Origin: Symbiodinium natans
Taxonomy: Eukaryota; Sar; Dinophyceae; Suessiales; Symbiodiniaceae
NCBI GenBank assembly: GCA_905221605.1
Contig: CAJNDS010000703.1
Location: forward strand, 1-64,000
Direction of reading: 5' to 3'
DNA length: 64,000 nt
Part shown: positions 44,998 through 56,558 of the stretch, piece by piece
How positions within the stretch are numbered: position 1 is the first letter of the stretch
Layout of the letters: the number at the start of each line of letters is the position of its first letter
The notes under the pieces: generated by a model
Seen by the model: the letters and a program-made list of their open reading frames with translations, nothing else
Told to the model about the DNA's origin: nothing
Database searches by the model: none
Translations under genes and position numbers: made by a program

Positions 44998-46640
44998 ATG
45001 CCTCAAACCGAATTAACTCGGGACCGCGAAGCCCTAAGCCCTGCATCTGGGCCCGCAGATCTCGCGGCCGAGGCCCAGATTTCTGACTGCGAGGTCTTTA
45101 AGTTTTGCCAAGCACAGGATGGCAAAATGGGCGAGTACCTTCTACCATGCTTGAATGTGTGCCACAACGAACCCAGGTAAACGAAGACTTCAACCCTCCA
45201 ACCACAACGGCGCAACCCAAAACTGCAAATCCCAACAAAACTCAACATCCGATTGCTTGCTGAAGCCGCATTCCGACACAGTTGCCTCATGCTTGATATT
45301 CCAGTTCCCTTGCCCGCCTGCCTGACTGTCGTCCAGCATCCCTGCGTGGCCATGTGTCGGTGCTTCTGGAGTCCCACTTGTCGAGCAGAGAATCAGCAAG
45401 CTCCCAACCCGGAAGCGGCTGCCGCTCGCTGTGTAAAGATCCAACTCAAAGACTCGCCCCGCACTTCCTGAACAGTAAAGCTCGCAACCTGGAGCTACTG
45501 CAGCAGGACTTGCCGGAAGTGCGGCAACAATTTCCACCAGGTGCCCGAAAAGGAAAGTCGGGTTTAGAAATTCTGAAGCGAAATTGGGGTCTGGGTTTTA
45601 GACCGCGGCGGCACCGCAACCGCAGTTGAGGCTTATGACATTCGTCCAGGACGTTGGATTTGGTTCCATCATGCGGTTGCAGGTTGTTGCTTGTGGCGGG
45701 GTTGTTGCCACGACGTGACTTGTAGCTTGCTGCCTTAGAAGCGCAAGTCGAGGAAGACGCGGCTGTTTTGTGCGCCTCGCTTCGGAGATCTAAACCCGAA
45801 AGCCACCGAACCTCCAAACTCTGAAACTCCGAGAGCCCTTTCAGACTTCATCTGCAGCATAGACCTGCTCAGCAACTGAACTCACAAAGCCCTGGAGCCT
45901 GAAGCACGCAGCCCAACAAGCCCCAAAGCCCCACACCAGCGCATTACGAAAAGACCTGTTGCGAAGGCATGCCTCGCAGAATGGGCGCGCAAAGAGCAGC
46001 AGATCAAATGGGCACCTTAGCTTGTGACTGTGGTCCCGACAGCCTCAACTACTCCCAAATCCCGGGGAAGCCCAACACCCGTTTTGGGTTGAGGGTTGAG
46101 AGCGCCAGAATCTGTGAACTTCAGCTCAGGTCTCGGGTGCAGGGGTCAAGGGGTGAGGGGCACACTGGGCCATTGGGATGTTTGGGCGGTGGGCCCCTCC
46201 TGAGGGAGTAGCCGACATTGGGCAACTTCAGGTTGAGGGTTTAGGTGGGTTTAGGATTTAGGGTACATACCAGACCATACCCAATAGGGGATCTGCTGTT
46301 TTAAATCCTCCCAGAGGCGTGGGACGGTCCTGGACCTTGTACGTACGCCCCAAGGCTCTCAACCTCAAAGCCTTTTCACTTATCAAAGTACGAATACAAG
46401 TTTCAAGATGACTATTCATATTCACATTTTGGGATGTGCCCCCTTATACTAACGGTCCTTAATTATTGGAATCCCCATTAAGGACTACTAGTATAAGGGG
46501 GAACATCCCAATTTATTTTCTACATGGTTTTAAACCCTAAACCCTAAACCCTAAACCCTAAACCGAGGAGCAGAAGCCCTGGATGCTGAAGTCGCAGTTC
46601 GAGTCCGGAAGCTGCCCGGCCCCCGTCTTCCACTTGCGGG
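44998..46640 (+). CDS. Cysteine-rich protein of unknown function, three 5' exons
   Basis: Exon 1 is either 44998-45176 from ATG 44998 or 45073-45176 from an AG|G acceptor. It contains AQISDCEVFKFCQAQDGK, MGEYLLPCLNVCHNEP and ends AG|GTAA in phase 2. Exon 2, 45507-45540, completes Arg and reads TCRKCGNNFHQ, then a GT donor, phase 0. Exon 3, 46568-46640, follows AG|G and reads EQKPWMLKSQFESGSCPAP then VFHLRG, with a GC donor in phase 1. The phases of all three junctions agree, which is the main support. CRKC with the other cysteines suggests metal binding, but no known family is recognised. Later exons were not found with confidence. Confidence 0.5.
46429..46511. mobile_element. Hairpin MITE, family C copy 1
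   Basis: 83 bp. It starts TTGGGATGTGCCCCCTTATA and ends GTATAAGGGGGAACATCCCAA (the last 20 bases pair with the first). Inner arms GGTCCTTAAT and ATTAAGGACT also pair. It lies in the last intron seen of the cysteine-rich gene, 57 nt before its exon 3. Same family as 58285 and 62561. Confidence 0.8.
46531..46564. repeat. (CCCTAAA)n, four units
   Basis: A perfect CCCTAAA run directly adjacent to the acceptor at 46566-46567 of the cysteine-rich gene exon 3. It acts as the 3' end of that intron. Confidence 0.9.
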
Positions 46641-46670
46641 GCGCTTTTTGAGTTTCTTGTTTTGATCCGC

Positions 46671-47462
46671 TAGGGTTTAGGGTTTCGGGTATAGGGTTCA
46701 GTGTTTCGGGCTTTGGGTTTAGGGTTTGGGGTTCGCCTTGCTTGTCTGTTTGGTGTGTTTGTGACTGTTGGTTTTTTTCAGAGCACGTAGCCCCAGAATG
46801 CACTTTTGGGCATTCCCCACAACACTGACCTCCACCAGTCCCGAAAGCTTTTTCTTCAGCTCTAGGGTTTTGAGCTTCGGGCAAAAGATCCCCGCGGTAA
46901 CTCCCAAAGCCCGACAGTATTATTCCGGCTTGGCAGCCTGTGCCTCAGTGCACGGGGCTGAGGCAGGAGTACGATCCAAGGCCAAAAGTGTTCTGCGCTT
47001 CACGAAAAGCATGTGCACGGACCAAGCTGGAGGCCCTTATCGAACACCGCGAAATGCCTAAGCTTAGATGACCCAAACCGAGCGAGCGCCGCACCGCCGC
47101 ACAACCGACGTGGATACCTTAACCATTCCTTACTGTTGCCAGTCGTTGCCACACAGTTAGGGGAAAACAGGCAAGTCCGCAAGCCCCCCAAACACCGGGT
47201 CACCGGAAATGCTACATCCTAAGCCTCAACCCAACAGCAAGGCTAAGCCCAGAGGCCTTTAAACCGCCAAACGCCATGCCTACAGGTCCTTGCTGTCGCT
47301 CCTCCAAGGGGCACGACAAGTCCAGGTGCGAACATAAAGGATGAACGGGTTCCGCCATTGTCGTCTAAAGTTGGGTTTGTGGTCATGCTGTGGTATGATT
47401 CCCCACTTCGGTTGCCTATTAGATTTTAACCTAGCTATTCTCCTCGCACTCCGCGTTTCCAC
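46671..47462. other. Stretch without a supported gene
   Basis: Starts with degenerate TTTAGGG units (46671-46735). An acceptor at 47177 opens a proline-rich frame in a compatible phase with the cysteine-rich gene, but evidence is too weak to call it. Confidence 0.4.
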
Positions 47463-47705
47463 CCCCAGAGAATCCCCAAGAGAATCCCGCAGGGAACCCC
47501 TCTAAGTATTTGTGGAGATCGCTCGACAATTCAGAGAGAATCCCGCCGAGAATCATGGAAGTGCCCATCCCGAGAGAACATCACGGGGAATGTTGAATCG
47601 TAGGCACGGAGTTACACCACAGAATATCCCTGCCCATCACAGAGAATTCCTGGAGCGCCCATCCAGATGCCCGCAGAATATCCCTGGGGTGCCCATCAAC
47701 AGGTG
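47463..47705. repeat. Diverged minisatellite related to 22676-22880
   Basis: Repeated AGAGAATCCCGC, GAATATCCCTG and (G/A)(G/A)GTGCCCATC phrases parallel those in TKT copy 2 intron 20 (AGAGAAGCCCGC, GTATCCCTGGAGTGCCCACC), with lower regularity. Confidence 0.55.
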
Positions 47706-49786
47706 TACGTCCCTACCCTCAGGTACACAGTTTGTACACCATAGGGCCGTAAGCTTGCTGCCTTGGTTTTTGCATGGTACCACCAAAAAACCGAAAAACA
47801 ATCACGCTTCGAGCGCCAAGCCCACCCACCTGGGCCGATGTTGGCCCTATATTTTTGCTTTACTTTTCTACTATTTGCTCTATTCCTATTTCATTATGTT
47901 ACAATATTACGATATTGCTAAATGATTAAACTGCTCTATCTTGCATAGAGAGCCCTTGACTGCCAATCTCGACCACGAGGTTTCCGAGTTGGCTGCCTTT
48001 GACATCTTTCTCACTCTCCCGCTCTCTCTCCCTCCCTCCCTCCCTCCCCCCTGCCTCCCTCTCTCCCTCCTTAAAGGACATTCCGGGCATTTGTCTTTTG
48101 CTGTAAAGTGCTTTGTAGGCTGTAGAATTCTGCGATGACAGGCGCTGGAAGAAGTGAGCGATTCCGGCAGGACTTAGGCGTGTAAGTCTGCAAAAGCTAA
48201 AGCTCACAACAACGTCGAGGGAACCCTAAAACCTCAAGCCTCGTACGACATGACGATCTCCTCCTGCCCTCAAGCCCAGAACTCCTAAGCCTTGAAAAGA
48301 CTGCCCCCTCGACAATAAGATGCGCCTCGGGTCGAGGTTTAAGTTTGGATTTAGGGCGAGGGGCTTGAGGCTTCATGCCTTTGAAGAAACTCTGATTGCA
48401 AGCCTCCACGTGTTAACTAATACGGCGTCAGAGACAGAAGCCCGAGCGCCGAAAGCTTCAGCACGTCCTAAGCCCCTGTAGCCCAAACCGCTGAGATCTA
48501 CTGCCCAACCCGAATAAAACCGGAAGAAGAACCCCAAACCTGGGTGTCCAGCATTTTAGGGTTGAACTTGAGGGCGCGGCTCAGGATTTCATGTCTCCAA
48601 TCCTGCCGTCGGTCGAAGGGGGAAGCACCCTCAACCAGGAACTGAAAGCTAAACCAGCCAAAGCGCTTAAACCCAACGTCCCGCACCGAAATCCGGAGTC
48701 CTAAACTGTTAGCCCCACGTCGTAAAAGGTTTCGATTTTCGAGCCTCGGAGACGTGAAGTTCTAGCCATCTCCGTAGATGCACACAAGCCAAGGGGCTGA
48801 GGGCCGACCCGAAGGGGGGCCCCACCCACTGTACAGGCAGCGTTGGAGGGTCATCTGAAAAACACCATGTTGAGATCTTGATTTGAGGGTTTAGATTTGA
48901 GGTCTTGTTGGCAACGGATGCCGTTTATTAAACAGGCACCCTTGCAACAATAGAGTTGCGCTTCCAGCTCCCGCATAAAATCGTGCCCCCTCCAGGGCCG
49001 ATTCTGTTTTTAGAGAATGTTGCAGACCCTGCAGCTGTTGGATTCTTTCGACTTCGGACGACCCACAGACATGCAATAGTCCCCCAGCCACGTCGTGTCA
49101 ACAAAAAATCCAGCAGCCGGGGATACCAGACGTTAAGGCTACTGATTGATGCAGCTTATCATCCTAGCGACATCTCCAGGTAGATTGCCATATTCACTTG
49201 CCGATGTTCCAAAATTGTTTTAATTGCCTGCGGTGAGAAGCCACGCATCTTTCAGTTCCTGGAGCCCTTAAGCAAACACCCCGACCCACAATTCTTCGGT
49301 GCGGGCTTTACAACGGCTTCGTCAGTCCATGTAGCGATGTTTGTGTGTTGCCGTGCCTCAACGTCATCCACGGCAATGTTTAAGCACCCATATTATTGAA
49401 CACCAAACGCTGATGCAGATGCGAGAAGGCAGTCATGGCTCAAAGGCTCAAAGCAAAGTCTTTCAGAGCCCTTCTTAAGATGCAGCATTGAAGTTACACA
49501 TGTCACTGGCAAAACTGGATGAGCGACATAGTCCGTGCGCCATGAGTCAGCAGTGGGCAAGAGGTCTTAGCTGTCTGTCGTGCGCCCTAACCCTTAACCT
49601 TTGCAGCCTAGTATGCACCTCCTCCAGCCACAGCAGAATTTAAACATAACATAATGCGCCTCAGATCCTGAAGCTTCAACAACCATTAATCCCTTAAGCT
49701 TTAAGGCCCATGTCGCAACCATAGCGGATGATCCTCCGCGTGCTGGGCCGAACCTTCAGGCTGCCATGATGGCTCAAGAAAGGGCT
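47706..49786. other. Stretch without a supported gene
   Basis: AT-rich patch at 47850-47930, a CT-rich tract at 48015-48075, and many frames too short or too irregular to support. A string resembling the dinoflagellate spliced leader occurs at 49762-49777. Confidence 0.5.
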
Positions 49787-49958
49787 TAGGGTTTAGGGTT
49801 TAGGGTTAGGGTTTAGGGTTTAGGTTTAGGGTTTAGGGTTTAGGGTTTAGGGTTTAGGGTTTGGGGTTTGGGGTTTTGAGTTTTGGGTTTTGGGGTTTCG
49901 GGTTTAGGGTTAGGGTTTAGGGTTTAGGGTTTAGGGTTCAGGGTTTAGGGTTTAGGGG
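49787..49958. repeat. Telomere-like (TTTAGGG)n array with variants
   Basis: About 24 units of TTTAGGG with interspersed TTAGGG, TTTGGGG and TTTTGGG variants. This is the longest G-rich-strand array in the window. Confidence 0.95.
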
Positions 49959-51431
49959 TTGCTTTGGCTCTCGTCTGTTGCAATCCAGTCCTCCCGTCGC
50001 CGGATCTTCTGGTTCCCTGGGGCCCGTTGGTTCTCCGTGTCCTCGGGTCTCTCTGGTCCTTGCTCCCCCGGGTCCTTTGACGTTCTGTGGGTCCGTCATG
50101 CCTCTGGTCCTCTTCTTTCTTCTAAGCGGCCGTGCAGAATTCATTCCAGCAGCATCATGTGATTCCTGCGCCTTCAAACCCCACTCCGATAAGCCGTTGA
50201 TTTGTATGAAACTGTACACGCTCGCCTCAAACAACCCCGCCCCATCCCACACACCCCTGCTTATTTTGAAGAAGGCCTGCATGCTGCGGCTCCAAAAGCA
50301 TCATCCCGTCCCTGCGCTTGCAAATCACCCGCACATGCTCGCCTCAAGCAGCATCTTCGCAGATGCTGCTTGGGGCTTCGCTTGCCTGAACCCCCCTGAT
50401 GTGCTTATTTCAGCAAGCTGCGCATTTGCAGGGCTGTAGCCCATAAAGCCGGCGGATGTCCCAATGTTCCGACCACCTTCGTCCGCCCCGAGGGAATCGA
50501 CAGGGACCGATCCCTCGAAGATCGCAAAGGTGCATGGAACCGAGGCGAGAGCGTGACTTGTCATGTCGGACGAAACCTTACCAAGCTGCAGAACCGAACC
50601 TTGATTCAAACTTATTTTACTTCGAACATCCCCCACCCTCTCTGGGTAACGATACTCTGGGGTTGGGCACTCCAAGCACCTTGGGGTTGGGCGAGGAGTA
50701 GACCGGGCGAGGAGAAGTAGACCGGGCGAGGAGAAGAGTTAAGCCATCTGGAGGGCCCCGGGCGCAGCTGCATCTTGATCGGCTAGTTCTGGAGAAGGAT
50801 TTCCAGTCGTTTTGGCTCTTTTTCGGTGGAGGCATCACTGGAATTACGCTCCTCGATGCGGTTTTATGCTTGGGCCAAGCATACTTGTACTAGGTGCCTG
50901 ACATCGGGTCTGTGGTTTCGATCGCACTTGTCCACGCTTCCAGGGTCAATAGAAACTGATTCTTCGCAAGGTGTTGGGCCGTCGCACGCCTTATTCCCAA
51001 TATTTTCCAAATCTCAAGCCTATGCCCTGATGTGTTTAGTGGCAGGTCCCTTGCTAGGGCAGCCTCTACGACAGTCGGCAGCCTTGAAGTGAAGGTTGCA
51101 AAGCGGGGCTTTAACCGTGATTGCGCCCTTCAGAACTTTCAATGGTGGTTTCGGTGAAGGGGGTTTAGGTTTTTTGGGTGATGGGGGGGGGGGGTCGATG
51201 TTAAAGTGTCCTGCTGTTATGGTGATGGATTGCGAGGAACGGTTTGTGAGCCAAAGCTAGATGTCGTGAAGCAAAATTGCTTGGGGGTTTGTAGGTCAGA
51301 CGGCTGTATAAAGGCGTGTCCGAGTGATGTCCGGGTGATGTAGGAGGGCGCATTGCCACCAAGACATTTATCACCAGCTAACCAGCCACGACATGATGGC
51401 GATCAGGGCTGGGCTCAAGGTAAGCGAGGGT

Positions 51432-51515
51432 AATATACGGGTCGGAATAAGTACTACCAGTATTCCCTTCGGGTCCCTTTATTATCATACTATAAGAACT
51501 CCCCAAAATCCTAAG
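51432..51515. mobile_element. Family B copy 3, right end degraded
   Basis: Begins AATATACGGGTCGGAATAAG, then ACTACCAGTATTCCCTTCGG. The right part (CCCCAAAATCCTAA) is recognisable, but the terminal CCCCTATATT is missing. Confidence 0.55.
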
Positions 51516-52202
51516 TCTGGGTAGGTGCGCGCTCAGGTCGGTATGTAGGTGAGAGTGGGGTGCTTTTGGGCAGGTTTGTAAGGCAAGCTGGGCGCGGTCG
51601 GACAGTGCAGCGTAGAAAGAGTATGCATTGGTTGAGTGGTTAGTGAGGGGTAGGGTAGCTCGGGTGTAGCTGGTGCAAGGCTGGCGAGTGCAGACCGATG
51701 GTCGGTTTGATGGCAGGTTCGGGTATAGGTTGAGGTTTGCTGGGTTGGGCGTTGGCTCATGTAGGTGACGGTAGGTTGGGCAGGTCATGGTAGGTTCGGT
51801 TTTTGAGGGTTAATTGAGACGTTATCGCACTCCAATCGCGCTCGCGACCTGCTAGTTTCTGATGATCGGCTTGAGAACTTCTGGCAAAAAGCCACTTTAC
51901 GCCGCACGTAAAGGCGAACGTCCATGGACAGCGGCCTTTTGGTCCCGCGTTTTGGGCCTGAAAAAATGCACCCCGAGCCCATAGCCATGTCGGGAATGTC
52001 TCAGGGGCCAGGAGAGCTTGGGAAGGTTTTGGCGAGGCCTGCGAATCTCCTCCGCCACCAAGATAGCGGAGGTGTCGTGCTAAACAAAACGTTTGGAACC
52101 TAAATTTGGGGAGGGGGGTTCGGGACTCGTGTGCGGCTTTGAACCCAGAGAGCCGAGGCCGAGGTCGCTGAGAAGTCCGAGGTGAGGGAAGGCCCGGGTT
52201 CA

Positions 52203-52993
52203 TACTATTAATCCTACTGATATTTTAATACTGTTACCATTATTATTATTACCATTATTACTCCTATTACTATTATTATTACAATTACTTCTATTAATAT
52301 TATTAATCCGATTAATACTACTAATACTCTTAATACTATTCATACTATTAATATTATTAATGCTATTAATATTATTAATACTATTAATATTATTAATACT
52401 ATTAATATTATTAGTACCATTAGTACCATTAATACTATTAATACTATTAAACTACTATTATTATACTATTAATACTATTAGACCATTAAGTAATTAATAC
52501 TATTAATACTATTAATATTATTAATACATTAATACTATTAATATTAAATACTATAAACTATTAACTATTAATACCTATTAATACTTAATACTATTAATAG
52601 TATTAATATATATACTATAATATATTAATACTATTAATGAATACTATTTAATACTATTAATACTACTAATTACTATTAATTACTATTAGACTATGAATAC
52701 GCTTAATACTATTAGTACTATTAGTACTATAAATACTATTAATACTATTAATACTATTAATACTATTAATACTATTAATACTATTAGTACTATTCATACT
52801 ATTCATACTATTAATACTATTAATACTATTAATACTATTAATACTATTAATACTATTAATACTATTATTACTATTCATACTATTAATACTATTAATACTA
52901 TTAATCCTATTCATATTATTAATACTATTCATACTATTCATATTCTTAATACTATAAATACTATGAGTACTATGATTATTATTAATACTATTT
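52203..52993. repeat. About 790 bp AT-rich array of TTAATACTA-type units
   Basis: Imperfect tandem units built on ATTAATACT (9 bp) and ATT triplets, with ATTCATACT and ATTAGTACT variants. Frames through it read (Asn-Thr-Ile)n on + and (Asn-Ser-Ile)n on -. They carry on into unique DNA, but I see no reason to think they are translated. Confidence 0.9.
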
Positions 52994-54347
52994 ATGTGTT
53001 TACTGAGCGTCTGTGGATTCATGGGCTTCTACATGTTTTTGCTTGCCAAGGCTTCTGGGAACCCCTTGCTCGCTGTTTTCTGTCTTGGGAAAGGAAGGAG
53101 ACCTTCAGGGGTTGTGATAGAGCTTTCCATGTGATTGGGTTTAGTGCTGTCATTCTTGGTCGTTCGAGCGTTAAACGGGCCAGGAGCCTATGGGCTACGT
53201 CGAGGGCCTTCAGGGTCCTGCCTAGGAGACCGAGATCGGTATACGGTATACAGTTATGCTCAAACTTGCAGCCCTCAAGCCCTGCTGTTCAGTACTTTAC
53301 TTCTGTTGAACGTTTTTGCTACTGCAGTCCACCTCAGCGAGTGCACGTGCAAGGAAGGAAAACTCTCCCCAAATAAGGGGAATCCAGGCCACCACCTGCG
53401 GCACGATCGCTTCTACCGGGCGGTGGGACTGGTCTGTTTTCAGGGGTTGAGGCCACATCTTGTCCCCCCCCTATTGGGCCTGAAAACCACGCGTTACAGG
53501 AGTTTCGATGGCATTGAAAACATTGTGGGTTTGGGCATTCTGGGATGCAGGCTCAAGGGTTGGGAGTGTTCCGGTGGGTGCCTCGGCGCTTTGGCCTGGG
53601 TGTACTGTATTGCTGAAAAAGGGTCCTGCACAGCTGTAGTGTTTCAGGGACCTCATTATCGTAATCGAGGAGCCAAAAGGTTGAAGCTGCAGAGGGTCCG
53701 GGAGCAGCTTGGCATCAGCATGTGCGAATTTGGAGTACACGTGAATGCGCATGTGGTCGGTTCTTGGGGAGTTGGCTTCATCGTCCTTAGGCCTTCTCGC
53801 GAGTTCAAAGTTGAGGGAGGGGGGGGGGGGGGGGGCACAACTCTCGAAAGCCACGCGCTGTTGATCGGCAGCCATCATCAGAACCAGGACTAGGGGCATC
53901 TTGAGTCATCCTTGACAAAGTCTTCGCACTCCCCAAGTCGAAAAAACAAGGGAGGACTCGTAGATGGTTTTTGGGCGTTCAGACGGGTCGACAGAGGTTT
54001 GTTTCTTGCCGTTTCTAGGGTTCTTCAACCGTTGAATTATAGTCGGCCTCCAGAACGCAGCACTGGCATCTAAACCGCAACTGGCAAGCCGAAAGACTAA
54101 AGGCCCTGAACTTACAGCCCCCTTCGGAATTATTTTTCATGTTTATGTACATACAAACCAGGGGATTGGTTTAAAGGGCCCTAAACCCAAAACTCTAGGT
54201 CTCGCCCTAGACAGATCCCGAAGTGCCAGGTATGCCCCTTCACGGTGTCGTGGCCTCGGCCCGATGAGAACACGATTTCCCAAAGAGAGCCCCCCTTCCA
54301 GTATAAAAGGGGCTTAGGCTGTAGGATTATAGGCTTCGTGGCCTTGG
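52994..54347. other. Stretch without a supported gene
   Basis: A 252-residue + frame (53135-53893) and its shadows are open, but codon content is not convincing and a poly-G run interrupts it (53817-53834). Nothing recognisable. Confidence 0.4.
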
Positions 54348-54412
54348 GGGTTTAGGGTTTGGGGTTTGGGGTTTGGGGTTTAGGGTTTAGGGTTTAGGGT
54401 TTAGGGTTTGCT
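54348..54412. repeat. Telomere-like (TTTAGGG/TTTGGGG)n array
   Basis: Nine units: GGTTTGGGG variants first, then perfect TTTAGGG. Confidence 0.9.
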
Positions 54413-55958
54413 TGTTTCGGGTTCGGGCAGTTTTGTCTGAACCACATGAGATGGTCGTTGCAACCAAGTTTCGTGCGCTGAGCAATGCCATGGTGTAAGT
54501 AGGCAGGAAGCAGGGGCTGAAATTGATGCGGCGAGTGGACAAACGCCTAAACTGAATACTGGATGGCAAGAAGCTGAAACTTACCCCCAGGCCAAACCGA
54601 CCCACATGCTTTGGTAGCTGCCGGGCTGCGGGCACGTTGCAAAGGCGCCACAAAGAGCTGGCGCGCACGTGATCTTCAAAAAGACCTTAAACCCTGAACC
54701 CTAAACCGCTAGACGACAACGAAACAGAGAGCCCAAGCCTGATGCGAAGTTTTCAAGGTTGCCTGACTTTCAACTGCCAACCATCAGGTTTGGGGGCCTC
54801 ACAGTCACAATTTAGGGGGGAGTGCAGTCCTGATGTCAACATGCTGCTCCTACACCCAGACGGCGAACCTCGTCGAACAACTTGCCCGTCTACGTCGTGC
54901 TTCGGCTGCTTGAGGGATTAGGATGTTTCTTTGTGTGATTTTGCGGGTTGACCGTTGCTAGGAATTTGCCAGGTTTCAATCGCTGAGCTTGCAAAAAATG
55001 CAACAGTAGTAGTTTCCCAGCCAGAGAACCCCGAATGTCTCGAACCTCCTCCCCCCCCCCTCCCCCAAAAAGAACAAAAAACAACAACAAAACGTGGTTC
55101 TCTGTGTGTGTGTGTGTATAAATTTCAGTGCTTCCTGGCTCCTCTGCCTTTCTTGAGCTCAGCGGCCTACTCCCCCGGTTACACTCGCTTGAGTTATCTG
55201 CTTGCAACATCTGTGACAGACTCCTGAACCGCCCACCTTAGGTCAAGCGAAAGAATCGTCACGAGGACGTCACGGCGGGGACATCCCGAACCCAAAATCT
55301 TATGCCCCAAGACCCTAAGCCCCACCTCAAACTGATTTCAGGATGTTTCAGGGCTAGGGCCGAGGGACCGAGATACAACTTTGCACGATTGGCCTTAACC
55401 TTCAATCCTGGACCGGTTGGTAGGAGTTCCGGATGCACCTGATTGTGGAGCCCCCTTAAACCCCTCTTCGACCTCTCAAGTGGAGTTGAAGTGCCCTTGG
55501 TCACCAAGGTCTCAATACAACAGACCTGCCCCAAGCCTTACATCCCAAAGAAAAGCTCAGATCACAACACCACAACAGCCCAAGGCTTCCACAACGAACC
55601 TTCAATCCTAGAGATGATGCCTTGAAAGATGCTGCCTTGCATGCCTTGACAGCTCAGACCCTCTGCCCACTGCTGGCTGTGTGTGTGTTTTTTGGCTTCG
55701 ACGGGGTTAAATGAGCTTAGTGGTCGTCGAGCTGGCCATGAGCGAGCAATTCGCCTTCGATGCCCCTGTCAGACCGTGAGCGGTCTAGTGTATGAGGGGC
55801 TTCGAGTTCACGCACGCGGCCAGAGTGCGCCGGTGTTTTGGGGCTTTGGTGAGGGGCTCGGCCAGGTACGGAATCGGTTTGCAGAAGGGCTAGATGTGCT
55901 CTCCACTCCAGAATGCCGGAACATAAACTTTTGGCCGTGGAGGTCGCCGGCAGTCATA

Positions 55959-55988
55959 TCCCCAAACCCTAAACCCTAAACCCTAAAC
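55959..55988. repeat. (CCCTAAA)n immediately upstream of the mL49-like exon
   Basis: Three to four CCCTAAA units directly abut the coding block beginning about 55990. Confidence 0.9.
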
Positions 55989-55989
55989 G

Positions 55990-56558
55990 CGCATCGGATC
56001 CGGAACCCTGCGCCAGATCATTCGCAAAGTCCGTGGCGATCCGGAGGCGCTCAAGCGAGAGATCGAGCCACTCTCTGAGCCCTATACCCTCCATGCCCTA
56101 TGTTCAAGGGACTAAAGGAGGGACTCTTATAGGGTATATACAGGGGTTATATTGGGGGAATAAGATTAATGGTCCCTTCTTGGGGTCCTCCTTATACCCC
56201 TCCTTCCGTTTAGTTGTTCACTCAAATATTGAGACAGCACCTGAACACCCTGAGCTCGGTTCTCTCCCCCGTTTTCGCCAAGGTTCCTGTGTCAGACAAA
56301 AGTCAGCTATGGAAAAAGTGGATTCCTCCAGCTCGTGTGGGACTCAGCTTCTGGACCGGACACGGCCTTTGGGGGGGGGGGGGCGTTCTTGGGTCAATGG
56401 GGCAATATCTGCGTGGCTGGGCAAAGCTCGTCTCCATGCCCTGAAACTCTAGACTGGAACCCTGAACAGATATTTGTGGGCTTTCGGGGCTGGGGAAAGC
56501 CGAGGTCGGCAACCACCGGCGAGCCATCAAAGAGTACCTGAAGAGCATCGGGTACTGA
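55990..56558 (+). CDS. Probable mitochondrial ribosomal protein mL49 (IMG2-type domain), C-terminal exons
   Basis: First block 55990-56067 reads RIGSGTLRQIIRKVRGDPEA then LKREIE. Last exon 56505-56558, after AG|G, reads VGNHRRAIKEYLKSIGY then TGA. The pattern RK(V/I)xGDxxALxxE followed by a GNHxxxIKxxLxxxGF/Y end at the C-terminus is that of the Img2 domain (mitochondrial large-subunit protein mL49). A middle exon carrying the short turn between them should lie in 56068-56504 but was not identified. The first block follows CCCTAAA repeats with an in-frame TAA at 55984-55986 and no AG before CGC; either its acceptor is unusual or it starts at the AG of CCAG (56014-56015). In another frame the end continues as an acidic EEDDEEEE tail. 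N-terminal exons were not found. Recognition is from memory of the family, without a search. Confidence 0.55.

Noticed and set aside
49978-50439. 153-residue + frame
   Set aside because: Ser/Pro-rich with open shadows in all frames; no splice-site or homology support.
50453-50529. Possible exon GCPNVPTTFVRPEGIDRDRS
   Set aside because: Reasonable composition, but phase does not join to a neighbour and no family is recognised.
52693-53376. 227-residue + frame beginning (Asn-Thr-Ile)n
   Set aside because: Product of the ATTAATACT array; the unique part has no recognisable protein.
53135-53893. 252-residue + frame, the longest in the window
   Set aside because: Codon use looks random, a poly-G run lies inside, and no motif was found.
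56105-56215. Possible further hairpin element (GGAGGGACTC / GGGTCCTCC arms)
   Set aside because: Arm pairing is patchy and there is no second copy in the window.
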